Source: Bifiguratus adelaidae (lineage: Eukaryota > Mucoromycota > Endogonomycetes > Endogonales). Taken from it: a DNA stretch of 64,000 bases. The notes beneath the pieces were generated by a model. That model did not search any database. It was not told the DNA's origin and saw only the letters and a list, made by a program, of their open reading frames with translations. This document shows positions 46,505 to 61,119 of the stretch, piece after piece; position 1 is the first letter of the stretch; each line of letters opens with the position of its first letter. The stretch covers positions 1-64,000 of the forward strand of contig MVBO01000077.1 in the NCBI GenBank assembly GCA_002261195.1, read 5' to 3'. Both the position numbers and the translations under genes were made by a program.

Positions 46505-49500
46505 TTAGGCGGCATGTCCAGCCTCCTTGGCGAGGGAATAAAAGAGTGAATCCTTTTGGGAAAGCAATTGCTTGGGTGAATCGAATTCCGCAATGCGGCC
46601 TGCATCAAGGACCAAGATGCGGTCAGAGTCCAGAATAGTGTTGATTCGATGGGCAATGGTAAGAATGGTGCAGTTGGAAAACTCTCGGCGGATCGTTTCT
46701 TGAATGATGGCATCGGTTTCGACGTCAATCTAACACATAACTTTAGTGAGAAGGGTGTAATTCACGGTTATGACCTGTACTTACCGCTGCCGTTGCTTCA
46801 TCCAAGATCAGGATTGGTGTTCGACGTAAGAGGGCACGCGCAAGACACACAAGCTGTCGCTGTCCTACCGAAAAGTTCTCACCACCTTCCAATACAGGGG
46901 CATTCAATTTGCCCTCCAACTTGGATATGTGATCCTTGAGATGTGAGCTTTGCAAAGCTTGCCAGATTTGCACATCATCGTACGCCTCGAAGGGATCCAA
47001 ATTATCGCGCACAGTACCAGCGAAAAGAACTGGATCTTGCGGAATGATGGTGAGGCGCGAGCGCAGATCGTAGAGACCTATCTCACTGATATCGACACCA
47101 TCAACAATGATGCTTCCCTCCGCAGCCTCGATAAGTCGGAAGAGGGAAAGGGTCAGGCTGCTCTTACCGGCACCTGTGCGGCCAACGATACCAACCTTCT
47201 CTCTAGGAGCGATCTTGAAATTGACATTCTTGAGCACGAGATCAAGACCTGCGCGATAACGCGTGGCATAATCCTTGTACTCAATGTAGCCTTTATCGGG
47301 CCACATGTGCGATGGACGCTGGTCCTTCAAGATGGCCGGTGCTTCGCTGGGCAAATCGACGTACTCCTTGATGCGTTCGACTGAAACAATATTGGTCTCA
47401 ATCTCACAGAACTGACGAATGACCCAATTCAAGGCCTGCGTCACGCTGATAGCGTACGAAAGAGACAATCCCACGATACCAGCGTCAATGTTTCCTCCGG
47501 TCAGCACCGACAATACGGCGAAGCCAGCTGCACCGAGAATAATAATCGATCCAATAAACTCCAAGCGTACAGCAAGCCAGCGATTCGAAGACACAGAAGG
47601 AAAGTATGCCTTTTGATTTTCATCCAAGCGATATTCGTTCTCCCAGATGAAGCGATTCTCTTGCTGGTAAGCTCGAATACTGCTGGCTCCAGAGATACTT
47701 TCTTGGAAATGCGAATAGATGGGGCTGCGTGACACGGAATCCAGGCGTTTCAGTTCACGAGACGTTGCCAGATAATAGCGTTGGATCCCTCGGTATAGGA
47801 ACATGAGCGGTACAAGAACAATAGTAAACAAGGGAGTCGAGAATGAAATGACTGTCAGAGTAGACAAGACACTAATTGCAGTCCGGAAGTAGCCGCTGAA
47901 CGTTCGAGGTAAAACCTCATCGACAGTATGCTGGTCCTTGCTGAATCGATTCAAAATTCTACCCATGGGTGTAGTATCAAAGAAAGACATGGGGGATCTG
48001 CAAACCGTTTAGGAATAAAATCTATGAGTAGAGTTGCACGCTCTCTTACCTCACAACGCTCTCGAGCATATCCGTGTGCAAATGTTTGGCAGACTGAATA
48101 GCACAGTAAACCCACATGATGATGGTCTGAATCACTGTGAAGAGGGCGGAAGCAAAGCCAATGACCGCATAAATACCGAGAAATACCCAAACATGCGATT
48201 GCCGTTCCTCGCTATCGTCATCGCTGCTCCAGTATTTAAGGAATAGGTTTGAGCCCACTTGACAAGCCTGTGCAATGATCATGAAGACAAGGAAGGCAAT
48301 GACACCCGGAAGTGAGCATGCTTTGGCATAGAAGCCGTACACTTTCCAGTCAACGCTACCCTTGGCAGACTCTTCTTTGGTCATCAGATGGTCTTTCCCA
48401 TCCTCAGCCGTTCGCTTGAACTCGCCCAAGGTAGCCAACGATGCTCGTCGAAGAGTCTTGGTGCTCGATGTACTGTAGAGTCGCTCTCGCCCACCTCCTG
48501 TGACTGCATTGAACTCCCCATCTTCGTCATCTTCAATCTGTTTCAGATCATCTTCGCTGCCTGTCGATTCCACGGCTGTTTGCTCCTCACTGTCGAAACC
48601 AACTTCTTCATCTTCGACCTCAGCAGCGGCTTGCAGTCTTCCGAATTCAGACACCAATTGGTACAGCTCCGTTTTTCGGCTCATGAGCTCATTGTAATTA
48701 CCGCTCAGAGCGATCTTGCCATCCTTGAGCATGATCACGCTGTCCACCTTTGGTAGGTACGCAATACCATGTGTGACGAGAACTCGAGCCTTGCTCTTCA
48801 GCAAACCTTCCGGCCCAATGACCTTATCAAAGATCCAACGACCAACATGGGCATCGACCGCTGAGAGAGGATCATCCAGCAGGTAAATATCTGCTCGGGC
48901 ATAAACTGCACGAGCAAGAGAAATACGTGCCTTTTGACCTCCAGACAGATTGATACCGCGCTCTCCGATTTCCGTCTCATCACCCCCCGGAAGCATGGCA
49001 ATATCCGGTTTGAGATTGCACGCAGTGATTGTCTGCTCATAGAAAGCAGGATCAAAACGATGACCAAAAACCACATTGTCCCGCAATGTAGCATTCATGA
49101 TCCACGCTTGCTGAGGTACATAAGCGACTTTGCCTCGAGTAACCACTTGTCCACCTGACTTCTCCATGTCACCGAGTAAAGCCGAAATCAGAGACGACTT
49201 GCCAGCACCGACGCGACCGACAATGGCAAGCAATTCACCCTTGTCGACCTTGAGATCGATATCAGTCAAGATAGGTTCGGCGCTGTCCTTGTTCCAACGG
49301 AATGAAGCTGACGTGACATCGACCATTGTAGCTTTGCTTCGGTCTCCTCCAGACTTGAATGTCTTCTTGTTAACATTGTCGGGATTCAATTCTTCCGCAG
49401 ATAAAAACTCCTCAATCCGATAGAGAGAGACAACAGCCTCGATCATTGAGCTGATGACATTTGGAAAGGCTTGCAAAGGAAATTGAAGCAGATTGAACAG

Positions 49501-51441
49501 CGAGATGGCAACGAAGGCGGTTTCGGCGGTCAACTTCTGGTGAGCGACCAACACGTAAACGGCAAACGTGGAAAGCGAGACCATAAGAGGGATTGATGCC
49601 CATGTGAAGTTTTGAATTGCAGCCAGCATTCCGATCTTCTTAAGCATGGCTAATTCTAGGTCATTTCGCACATATGTAATCTTCTTCATGAAGCTCGATT
49701 CCCAGGCATACAGCTTGATCACCTTGATACCGTTTAAGATTTCATTCATCAGCTTGATCCTAGAATCCTTGTTGGCCATCTGCGTCTTTTGGTACGTTCG
49801 CATCTTCTTGGCGAGATATGTGTTCACTGGAATAACCAGGACGAGAATCGCTACCCCAGCCCATATACTGGGACCCATTGTCTGATGCAAAAAGGTCAGA
49901 CAAAGTGCAATTTGGAAAGGACCAGACCATACTAAAAGCAAATTTAGTACGAATTGTTGGCAACGGGCTTCAAGAGCACTTACTGATATGGAAGTAGGTA
50001 CACAAGTCCATCATCCTTTGGGCATCAACGCTCATGTGATTGACAATTTCGCCAACAGTCGACTTCTGTCTGCTGTCATTGCTTAGTACCAGCGCCTTCC
50101 GATAAATGGATGTAACAAGCCCAGCACGAATGCGCATGCCTGTCACAAAGCACAGTTGGAAGTACTGATGTAGCATCGCTGTTTGTATGATGGATAGGAT
50201 AAACATCATCAAAGCAATGATAACACCCCGCTCCGGGGCCATAGGATGATCGGTGGAATAAGAGCTCACCCATTGCATCATTTTTTTCAAGAGCTGTGGC
50301 TGCAAGATTTGCAGGAAATCCTGCCCGGCTTTGAAAATGGCTGCAAAGGCAAAAGGCCCACCAAATGTGAGTACCAATGCGCGAAGCAGAGACGGTTTCT
50401 CCTTCGTAAGTTCCTTGGCCCAATGACGTTGGAAGGTGTCCGAAATAGTCTTTGATTGATCGTTTTTCCGCAAAGCCCACAGATCTTCGGGGTTAAGATA
50501 CTTTGCATATCCCAATTTCATCATCGGCGTCATCCAATGAAACGTGAGTCGAGAAAAGATATTTGAGCTTTCCTCCGGACACTGATTTGGATCTTCGTCA
50601 AGTAGCAGATACTCCGATTTCGGAAAAGGAGTCAATTCGAGACCAAATATACCTGCAGACAGGGCCACTTGGATAAAGAACAGGATAGCCTCCGCAGGCC
50701 GGCGAGCGAGAACGTTCGACTCAATAATCGTACGTAATTTGAAGGCATCAGCGACCAGAACGAACAACCAAAAGAAGAGGAGTACCGAAGATGCTATCCG
50801 GGATCGCGTGAACTCAAAATGATGGAGTGATGCTGCAAACACCTATACGATATCCGCATCAATACAAGCACCACGGACTAGCCCGCTGTCACTTACCAGT
50901 GCAAAAACTGTTATAAAACTCGAAAGCACCTGGATGTCTTCCGTATCTGCCCAGGAAACGAGATAGCGGATCTTGGTAATAGCTATACCAGCAGAGACGA
51001 AGATAAGAAGCGACATAGTTGCCTGCACACCGAGGATGAATACATTGCACTGCAATGAAACCTAAAACCAAAGAGTAGCACGTACCAGCTTCGCCCCATA
51101 CAGCCAATTATGGGTGATCGAAGACGGCATGGCGGGCCGACCGGTGAGCTGATGCAACCGTATCCCACCAGCAAAAAACAAAAATGCCACGGGTATCATG
51201 GAAAGGACACTTGATGGCGCATATATGAGAAGCTGAAACTAAAAGCGCAAAGTAACCTACCCATCCTCGAAGCACGGCGTAAAGTCGGCAATCCGCCATG
51301 GACTCATTGGACCCTAACGTGTGGTCAATCGCACATCGTGGCTCCCTCAATCATTCAACAACCTACCCAACCCTCTGGATCCGCGCAATAGGATGCCTGC
51401 GTGCTCTCAGGCACACCATTGTTCTGCCAAATGACCGACAT
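46505..51441 (-). CDS. ABCC-type ABC transporter, YCF1/MRP-like vacuolar conjugate pump
   Basis: Full-length ABCC exporter of about 1500 residues, predicted to move glutathione conjugates into the vacuole. Start [19 protein letters not shown], then [20 protein letters not shown], the diagnostic N terminus, leading into TMD0 ([20 protein letters not shown] and others). TMD1 holds [23 protein letters not shown]1: [17 protein letters not shown], signature [18 protein letters not shown], Walker [15 protein letters not shown]. An acidic regulatory linker follows ([20 protein letters not shown]). TMD2: [22 protein letters not shown]2: [64 protein letters not shown], then AHRINTI. The NBD1 lacks the Glu after Walker B (DD), as in other asymmetric ABCC proteins. 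Confidence 0.95.
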
Positions 51442-51578
51442 GAGAGCAAGAGCGGCTGACTAAGCTTTTGCGCCGAGCCTAGAAACTAATTTTCGGCTGC
51501 GGCTCATGACGTCACCTTGGACTGCTTCCATTGTTTTAATGGAACACTTTTACATTGCCTTTGTCTCTCTTGCTCACG

Positions 51579-52773
51579 ATGGGTAAAGGGAGTGGAAAAG
51601 GAGGAGCTGATGCTCCCTTGAAGAACATGAAGGTATTTGTGGTGATTGTGAATGTTATGTCTGCTGTAAGTAGGATAGGATGGAGATGGGAAAGAGCATC
51701 ATTGTGGCGGAACCGCTTGCAATGATGATCATTTGCGTCGGGGGGAAGAGTGGTTGAATGGGTGGCAAATTCTGCCATGGACACCATAAAATGAAATGCT
51801 CTTTATCCCTTGGTTGTCATGCGCGCATCCTTGTATTGACCTTGCATCCATTTCATTGCACTAGTTGACTGGCTTGGCATTGCTTGGCTTGGGTATCTAT
51901 GCCTTTGTGGAGCGCTCGAAACTTCTGTACTCGAATGTCATTCCGGTAAGTATGCAAAGATGAGTTTACCAAGATAGCCGATGGTTCGCTGTGAACAGCA
52001 ATATTTATTCACACGACTTTGCAGGGAATGTTGGTGACACTCGGAACATTGGTCTTTCTCTGGGCAATCGTTGGATGCATCGGTGCAATCTTCGAGAACA
52101 AGCTCGCTTTGAAGATTGTAAGTAGCATATGAAGAAAAAGGCGAAACAACTTTGACTAAAGCTGACTTTGTCCGGCAGTACTTTGGGTGCCTACTTGTGC
52201 TCATTCTCTTCCAAGCTGTGATTGTGACCTATACGTTGGCCAACATGAACAAGGTAATGTGCGCTTGCTCCCTTGATCAAGTCAATGACTCTTCGAAAAA
52301 TTAAGATTGAAGATGTGCTCGACACTGCATGGCAAAATGCCTACGATCATCATCCCAAACTGCTTCGAGATATCCAGAATGAGTACTCTTGCTGCGGTTT
52401 CCGCAGTCCCACGGATCGCGCGCTTCCCAAGTCCGCACCCGATGCGTGCTTAAAGAGCAAAAACTTTGGTTACGAGGATAGCTGCCTGGAGCAATTGAGC
52501 GAGGCTTACAAGAACCATCAAACAGCCATTTCCATTGCTGGCATTGTTATCGCTGTCATTCAGCTTGGCTCCCTACTCGCCACTTGGGCCTTGATCCAAC
52601 GTCTCCCTCTCGTAGAAAGACAACGCGAGGAAGAGTACCTCGAGGAACACCAACGTTTGGTGGATGCTGGCAAAGGCCGTCCTACTTCAGCAACCACCGG
52701 CGAATCCAGCACCGATTACGGTGCAACGGGCAATCGCAAACCAAAGCAAAATCGTGGAGCGACATTGGAATGA
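51579..52773 (+). CDS. tetraspanin-family membrane protein
   Basis: Four membrane spans: FVVIVNVMSA with the next exon LTGLALLGLGIYAFVE, GMLVTLGTLVFLWAIVGCIG, FGCLLVLILFQAVIVTY, and the last TAISIAGIVIAVIQLGSLL. The large loop between spans 3 and 4 carries the CCG motif (EYSCCGFRSPTDRALP) plus two more Cys (PDACL, EDSCLEQL), giving the four-Cys tetraspanin pattern. The N-terminal MGKGSGKGGADAPLKNMK is basic. The C-terminal tail is polar with a DYGATG motif. Five exons. Fungal tetraspanins act in membrane organisation; appressorium Pls1 is one type, but I cannot place this one. Confidence 0.85.
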
Positions 52774-52878
52774 GTGAATTGTATATGTTGTTGTAGCAAT
52801 CCGTTTGGCAAGCAAGCATTGGCTTTCAGTGCGCATTGTATCATAATTTGTCGAAAGCAGGAAGTTTGGATCACTTAT

Positions 52879-54194
52879 ATGGCTTGCGCTACGAACGTGT
52901 CGCGCGTGCTGGCAACTGGCCGACTCTGGCATGCGCCTACGCAGCGTACTTCTGCGATGCTGGTTTTCGGACAAGATCCTCGCTCCACGGTGCGATGCTT
53001 CTCCACGCGATCGTTGACGCCTGCACTTCTGCATTGGAACAAGACAAGCCCGATGCTCTCCGTCTTTCGTCTCAAACACCGACCAGTCCTGACACAACTA
53101 CTTCACCGACCATCCACAACTACCAGCACATCGATCACCACCAATCCAACAACTCCAACACCACCCGCAAACTATGGTACCTGGTTAGATAAAATGCCAT
53201 CATCCTGGCGGCCATACCTGTACCTGATGCGACTCGATAAACCCATCGGCACTTGGCTACTCTACTGGCCTTGTGGTAAGTCAGCATCTCTGTCCAACCA
53301 TCGCTTCTAAACGCTTCAACTCTCTTTTGGATAGCTTGGAGCATTTCAATGGCCGCTTATGGCGAACACTTGTCTGTATCGTCGGCTGCTTACATGATGG
53401 GTCTGTTTGGTGCAGGTGCCCTCATTATGCGAGGAGCTGGATGTACCATTAACGATCTTTGGGACAAGGATATCGATAATCGGGTCGAGAGGACCAAGTT
53501 ACGGCCCATTGCGTCCGGCGTGATATCGCCCAAACGCGGTATCGCCTTTCTCGGCCTTCAGTTGAGTGCAGGTCTCGCCATTCTGACGCAACTCAACATC
53601 TATAGGTTAGTCGACACCCATTGCGTTCATGATGTAGAGCTTACACGTTTGCGTAGCATAATCCTCGGCGCTTCTTCCCTTTCCCTCGTCACTATCTATC
53701 CGCTTATGAAGCGGATCACGTACTGGCCACAGTCTGTGCTAGGCTTAGCCTTCAATTGGGGTGCCTTACTGGGATGGTCAGCCATGACGGGTTCATGCAA
53801 TTGGACCGTGTGCTTACCGCTCTATCTCGGCGGTGTATCCTGGACGCTTGTTTATGATACCATATATGCCCATCAAGACAAGAAGGATGATGTTCAAGTA
53901 GGCGTAAAAAGCACAGCTCTGCGATTTGGAGAGAAAACGCCCCAATGGCTGGCTGCTTTCTCTACATCCTTTGTATCCTTGACCGCGCTGGCGGGTTACA
54001 TGAATGGGCAAGGCTTGCCCTTTTACGCCGTATCCGTAGCCGGAACAGCTGCTCATCTGGCATGGCAACTGCGTACGGTACAATACGATGATCCAAAAAG
54101 TTGCTGGCGTATCTTTGCCAGTCACCAACAGACTGGTACCATCCTGTGGAGTGGCATCGTCCTCGACACGGCCTATAGGGCGATGATGGGTTAG
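52879..54194 (+). CDS. COQ2: 4-hydroxybenzoate polyprenyltransferase
   Basis: UbiA-type prenyltransferase of ubiquinone biosynthesis in the mitochondrial inner membrane. An Arg/Ser/Thr-rich leader [20 protein letters not shown] runs about 95 residues. Then come [20 protein letters not shown], the first Asp motif [20 protein letters not shown] and the second [17 protein letters not shown]. Hydrophobic spans include [16 protein letters not shown] and [16 protein letters not shown]. It ends [14 protein letters not shown]. Three exons joined across introns at about 53275-53334 and 53606-53658. The start is 106 bp after the tetraspanin stop on the same strand. Confidence 0.95.
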
Positions 54195-54287
54195 AACAAA
54201 AGGAAAGACTATAGACAAAACCTTTATCTTTCACAAACGACGTTTAGACGGGACATTTACAACTATTGAAGAATCCTTTCTTCCAAC

Positions 54288-56513
<2,226 letters not shown>

Positions 56514-56611
56514 GTCAAAAACGAGAGCAAGAAGTGTAATCAACGCAGCGGCACCCTAGCCCAAATTTCCCACAATGCCATAAAAGACAAGCGCCAACGT
56601 CATCCTTGCGA

Positions 56612-56624
56612 TTCTCGAACTCTC
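56612..56624 (-). promoter_or_regulatory. putative heat-shock element of the Hsp70 gene
   Basis: The minus strand reads GAGAGTTCGAGAA, i.e. three alternating nGAAn-type units with correct 5-bp phasing (GAG, TTC, GAA; one mismatch in the first). It lies about 100 bp upstream of the Hsp70 ATG. The HSF1 target match is short, so this is tentative. Confidence 0.45.
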
Positions 56625-57300
56625 CATGACCGTAGATACAATGCATGGATATGCGCATGATTCGGACAAGATGACCATTTGTAAAAGCTTGGTATTGGTT
56701 GGTTTGCACCCGGAAGGGTCATGCTTGCTGATCGGTGCACGTACCGTCAAGCTAACCCGGAGAAGAAGCTGTCAAAAGTTACGTCGGAGTGTGACTGCTA
56801 TTTTTGCCGCCTTGATTGGCAAGAGAGTCCTCCATTGTTCTCCGCAAGGACAAGGGGCCCATCGGATCAAGCCGGAAAAGGTACAAGGGAGACAAATGAA
56901 GGGAGATATGCATGGGTTTAATTTGCGCATGATATGTTTATGGCGGAAGATAGAATTATATGGTCAAATGGCAAACCATGGGATGCTAACGCAATCAAGC
57001 CTGTCTGTCATATTGGCCAAGTGAAGGTTGACGCGTATGAATACGCGATATGGCAGGTACATGGACCCTCATCGATTTCGTAACCGAGGACTATGGTCGA
57101 AATACGTGTACCGACGCGGCTGCAGAAGATGGCGGCCAGAGCTCTTCCGATAGGCGCACATGGCGACTCACCTTTCCACAATAAGAACAATTTCGCACAG
57201 GGGATGACCACCTGGAGGTGACCCCAAATGAATGGACCTTCCGACAAGACATCCTGAAGGATACCTCCCTAAAGGACTTTTGTGCTACCTGTTGTCGCCA

Positions 57301-57307
57301 TATAAAG
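57301..57307 (+). promoter_or_regulatory. TATA box of the secreted serine/threonine-rich protein gene
   Basis: TATAAAG lies 59 bp upstream of the ATG at 57366, at the same distance as other TATA boxes in the window. Confidence 0.5.
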
Positions 57308-57365
57308 AGTAGCTGCCGAACGAAGATAAGCCAGGCAATCTTCTACACCGCTCTCCGACGACATA

Positions 57366-58282
57366 ATGCTCCTCTTTCTTGACAAGAAGTTGGTGTTCCT
57401 TGCCGCAATTGGTCTCACCACATGCTTGGTACATGTTCGGGCTCAAGATAATGGTAGCGGCGATTACTCTGATTACAGTTCAACTGACATCTCGACCACG
57501 GATTCCAGCAACATCAGCACCTGGCTAGGCTACAGTCCTTATGGACCGGCATCTCTTGGTTCCACTCCTACATCTCTTACTGACGCAGCAGCCACAGGAA
57601 GCAATTACTATAGTTACAGCTATTCTTCGTACTTCACCACGGGAGTATGGACGACAACCACACTGACACCCTCATTCACTTCCTCAGCCAATGCCACTGC
57701 TTCCTTCTCCATTCCATATCCAAATGGTCATTGTCCCAGACCAACACCTCATCAAATCACCACCGTTCAATTACAAGCTCCCAATCGCCTGGTCCAATCC
57801 TCGGTATCAAGTCTCCCGAGCTCTGATCTCAATTATTATCCATCTTATCAGCCCCTGGTGGGCGGAGAAGTGACAATTGTGGATTGGTGCATGTTTCGCG
57901 TGGACGAATTCTATTTTAGGCACTACGCTCGGGACGTGTAAGTGTGGCGCGTGCGTCGTACAGCTCCTTGTTCATCTTTCTGCTTGCCAGATATTGGTTT
58001 GGTGCTTCTGATCTATCGCTTTCCAACGCCAAGCAAATCTCACCTAACCCAGTTCCTGCGGCTCCAACACCAACGAGCGGAGCCTTCCTCCCGAATCACT
58101 ACTATTCATTCACTGACTTCAATGTCTTGATTCTCTACTCAGCTCGGGATAACGAGGTATTGGCCGTCGCGCAATTGCGCGATGCATCCAATTGGTCGGA
58201 AAACGCTGGTGGACGAGATCTTGTGACCGGGTCACTATTAGCTGCTGCTGTTGCTGGCTCCCTATTCGCTCTTTTCCTCTAA
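57366..58282 (+). CDS. secreted Ser/Thr/Tyr-rich protein with probable GPI anchor, unknown family
   Basis: Signal peptide in MLLFLDKKLVFLAAIGLTTC. The mature N terminus is rich in Ser, Thr, Tyr and Gly. A more regular middle contains GGEVTIVDWCMFRVDEFYF. An intron (about 57938-57991) joins ARDV to YWFGASDLSLSNA. The second exon has NHYYSFTDFNVLILYSARDN and ends GSLLAAAVAGSLFALFL, a GPI-attachment type tail. It is probably a cell-wall or plasma-membrane surface protein. I do not recognise a conserved domain. Confidence 0.75.
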
Positions 58283-58500
58283 GACACTGTGTCAAACTCC
58301 CAAAAGGACTATCATGGGTATTACCGTGCACCCTACACTAATCAGATTGTTTGTTGTAACCTAGCTTGACGAAATATAAGTTGATTTGATTGCTTGATTC
58401 ATGAATGAATTCTTTGTAGTGGACGTGACAACAACGAGGGAGGGTATATACATTAGGCGTAGTGCAAAAAGTATATGCAATAGGAGATCTATAAGTTCAT

Positions 58501-60282
58501 CTAAACCTTCTTCTCATTGAGTGTTTTATCCACATCGGTATCGGTGTCGGAAGAAGAGTCCGAAGAGACTTGCTCTTTGGCGTTTGGTGGCAACTCGGCC
58601 ATGTTGGCTGATTTGCGCTTTTCGCCCATGGGTAGGGTACGGTTGGATTTCGCAGATCGGAAAGAGGTGCGAGATATGAAACTGGGTCGACGTTGACCGT
58701 CTTCCAAATGGGTGGTGGAGTTGCGGGGGCTTGTGTAGCTTCCATAAAGGGAATTGCGTCGGTCTTCTTCATCGTACACGTGGACCCGACTAAAGTCACG
58801 GCCTTGTTGAGCAGCTTCGGCTTTTGCCTCGTCAGTAGCAAAGATGAATTCGATCTCTTCAAGAGTCTTGCCCATGGTTTCGGGGTAAAAGTACCAGACA
58901 ATAGGGATGAAGCACATGTTGAAGCAGCCGAACATGACGTAGGTGTAGAAGCCCATGCTTTGAAAGCAGATGGGTGTAATTTCGGCGACGATAAAGTTAC
59001 CAATCCAGTTGGCAGCGGTAGACATGGAATTACCCTTCACCCGAAGTTTGGTACTGAAAATTTCGGATGGGTAGAGCCAGGCGAGACCCAACCACGTGGC
59101 GCCGAACCAAAAGTTGAATAGGAATGTAAAGATAATGGCAACATAGCCACCAGCGTGTTGACCGTTTTGCAGAGCAGCTTGACCACCAGCGATACAGATC
59201 AGGGTAGCACCTTGGAAGAAAGCACCAATCATCATGAGCTTTCGGCGTCCCCATCGTTCAATCACGAAAATTGGGCAAATAGCACCGATAAGGTAGACGA
59301 TAGAATCAACACCAGCCATCAACATAGCCATGTTTTGGTTAAGTCCAGCTTGCAACATGACGTCAGTCAGATAGTACGAAATGAGGTTGATACCCGAGAA
59401 TTGTTGCATGATCTGGCCACCCATACCAAGCAATACGCGGTAGCGATTATTCATCTTGCCCTTGCGGAAAAGCTCGCGGTAGGAAGAAGTGCCTTCCTTG
59501 GTCTCAAACTCAAGACCAGCGACGATTTCCTGATGTTCGTCGATAACGCGTTGAGCGTTAATGTCTCCATCGGCGAAAAGATCAGCAATGATCTGCTTGG
59601 CACGATCGTGATGTCCGTGGGCAATTAACCAACGAGGTGTCTCGGGCAACAAGAGGATACCGAATCCGAGAATGATACCAAAGATGATTTGGAATGCAAG
59701 AGGGAAACGCCAGACAATGGAACCGTTCAAGAAAAAGAAGCCGTATTCGAGCCAGTAAGCGATGGCTACACCAAGCACAAGGAAGGAAGCTTCAAAGGTG
59801 ACGTGAGCACCACGAGACGTTGGAGGAGAAATCTCAGATTGGAACACCGGGATGGTACAAGTATTGAGACCATTTCCAAAACCAGTGATTATTCTGGCCG
59901 CAATCATCATACCGAGATCCACAGAGGCAGCTTGCAGAGCGCCACCGATACACATGACAATACATCCAATGACGACAGTATAACGACGTCCGATGTGATC
60001 ACCGATACGACCAGCCAATAGAGCGCCAAACATGCACCCAATCTCATAGAGAGAAACCACAGCACCTTGCATGGCCGACCAGTTCTCGATACCCATCAAT
60101 TTCAAAAAGTCTTGATTGGAGATCTAAGAAGAAGCAACCGTCAATCCAGAGTCGCATTTGCAAACTATCGCTCTACCTACCACTCCACTCATGACACCTT
60201 GATCATAACCAAACAACAGAAATGACACCGCGGCCATTGTGGTCGTAAAGGCCATCAACTTCTTTCCCTTCAATCCAATCAT
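58501..60282 (-). CDS. MFS sugar transporter (hexose/quinate type)
   Basis: Twelve-span major facilitator of the sugar porter family in the plasma membrane. Exon 1: MIGLKGKKLMAFTTTMAAVS, FLLFGYDQGVMSGVV. Exon 2 shows the family signatures GRIGDHIGRRYTVVIGC, ITGFGNGLNTCTIPVFQSE, PETPRWLIAHGH, QQFSGINLISYYL, ERWGRRKLMMIGA, WLGLAWLYPSEIFSTKLR and YPETMGKTLEEIE. The C-terminal tail of about 90 residues is Ser/Asp-rich and may be phosphorylated. One short intron near 60125-60180. The substrate cannot be told from the sequence. Confidence 0.93.
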
Positions 60283-60337
60283 GATAGCGAGATGATATGT
60301 ACACGTGAAAGAGAGACTTGCGCCATGCGGGAATGGA

Positions 60338-60351
60338 GGCTTATATACCCC
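60338..60351 (-). promoter_or_regulatory. TATA box of the MFS transporter gene
   Basis: The minus strand reads GGGGTATATAAGCC, 59 bp upstream of the ATG. It is the same 14-mer as in front of TOA1. A CACGTGA motif lies between it and the ATG (60302-60308). Confidence 0.65.
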
Positions 60352-61023
60352 TCGCAAAGCTAACCAACCCCTCCTGGCGGACCTTGAATATCTGGAGACA
60401 ATGAATCGAGTGAAGTCATATCAACACATGTTTTAGACGGTAATGTGACTCGCCACGACGATTTTTGCCAGAGCGAGCAAATGACTGGTTTCAGATTGAT
60501 CAACACGTAAGATGTGCGTTAACGACGAGTGTACATGTACGATATGTGTAGAGTGCACTTGATCTATCATTTATGTGATGGCTGTTCTTGCCCAAGTCAA
60601 AACCATGTGCTTGACTAGTCCATCGCTAGTAGTTGGATGCTCATTCAAATGACATCATGGCCCTTGCTAATTTCCTAAAGGGTTAATAAGGCGCCGATTC
60701 ACCATTAGGGGCAACTCCGACAGAGAAATAGGGCTACTTCAAGGGACCTCATGTTGATCACTATATGAAGTAAAGTGTCCTGTTGACTACATGTGCTTGC
60801 ATGATATTTAAGCTCAGATGGATCGGTGCAAGAGATAAGGATCCCCGTCCGTGCATGCGAACACGTACAGTAGGATATCAATGGCGTTCCCGAATTCCCG
60901 AGATTCGACGAGAAATTGCGTGGAGGTGGACTGGCCGTCTTGGGCGTGTTGAGCAATGTGGCGTATGCCACGTCACGCCACAGGGTCTGCCATAGGGTGG
61001 CCACAGCGTTGATTGGATCATCT

Positions 61024-61072
61024 ATTTCATTCATTCATTTAGTTCATTGAAGGGATAATGAATGAATGAAAT
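61024..61072. repeat. perfect 15-bp inverted repeat (ATTTCATTCATTCAT) with 19-bp spacer
   Basis: Left arm 61024-61038 and right arm 61058-61072 are exact reverse complements. Each arm is built on a TCAT/ATGA tetranucleotide. It ends 47 bp before the start codon of the downstream gene, so it may lie in the core promoter or 5' UTR, where it could form a hairpin in RNA. Confidence 0.85.
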
Positions 61073-61119
61073 AAAGGCAAGTTCTGTTCGCTAATCAACC
61101 TCCTTCGGCCCTTCTCGCT

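Larger units (their letters stand above)
56514..57365. other. intergenic: divergent promoters of Hsp70 and the secreted protein
   Basis: About 850 bp between divergent start codons. It holds the putative heat-shock element near Hsp70 and a TATA box near the secreted-protein gene. Short frames in it show no family features. Confidence 0.5.
60283..61119. other. intergenic: divergent promoters of MFS transporter and histidine-phosphatase gene
   Basis: About 840 bp. It contains the MFS TATA box and, near the other end, a perfect 15-bp inverted repeat (listed separately). No coding frame with support. Confidence 0.5.

Noticed and set aside
48388-48756. Plus-strand open frame inside the ABCC transporter
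   Set aside because: It overlaps the conserved minus-strand ABCC coding region and has no features of its own.
58136-58282. Second exon of the secreted protein read as a separate small gene
   Set aside because: A canonical intron joins it in frame to the upstream exon, and the signal peptide plus C-terminal anchor then form one coherent protein.
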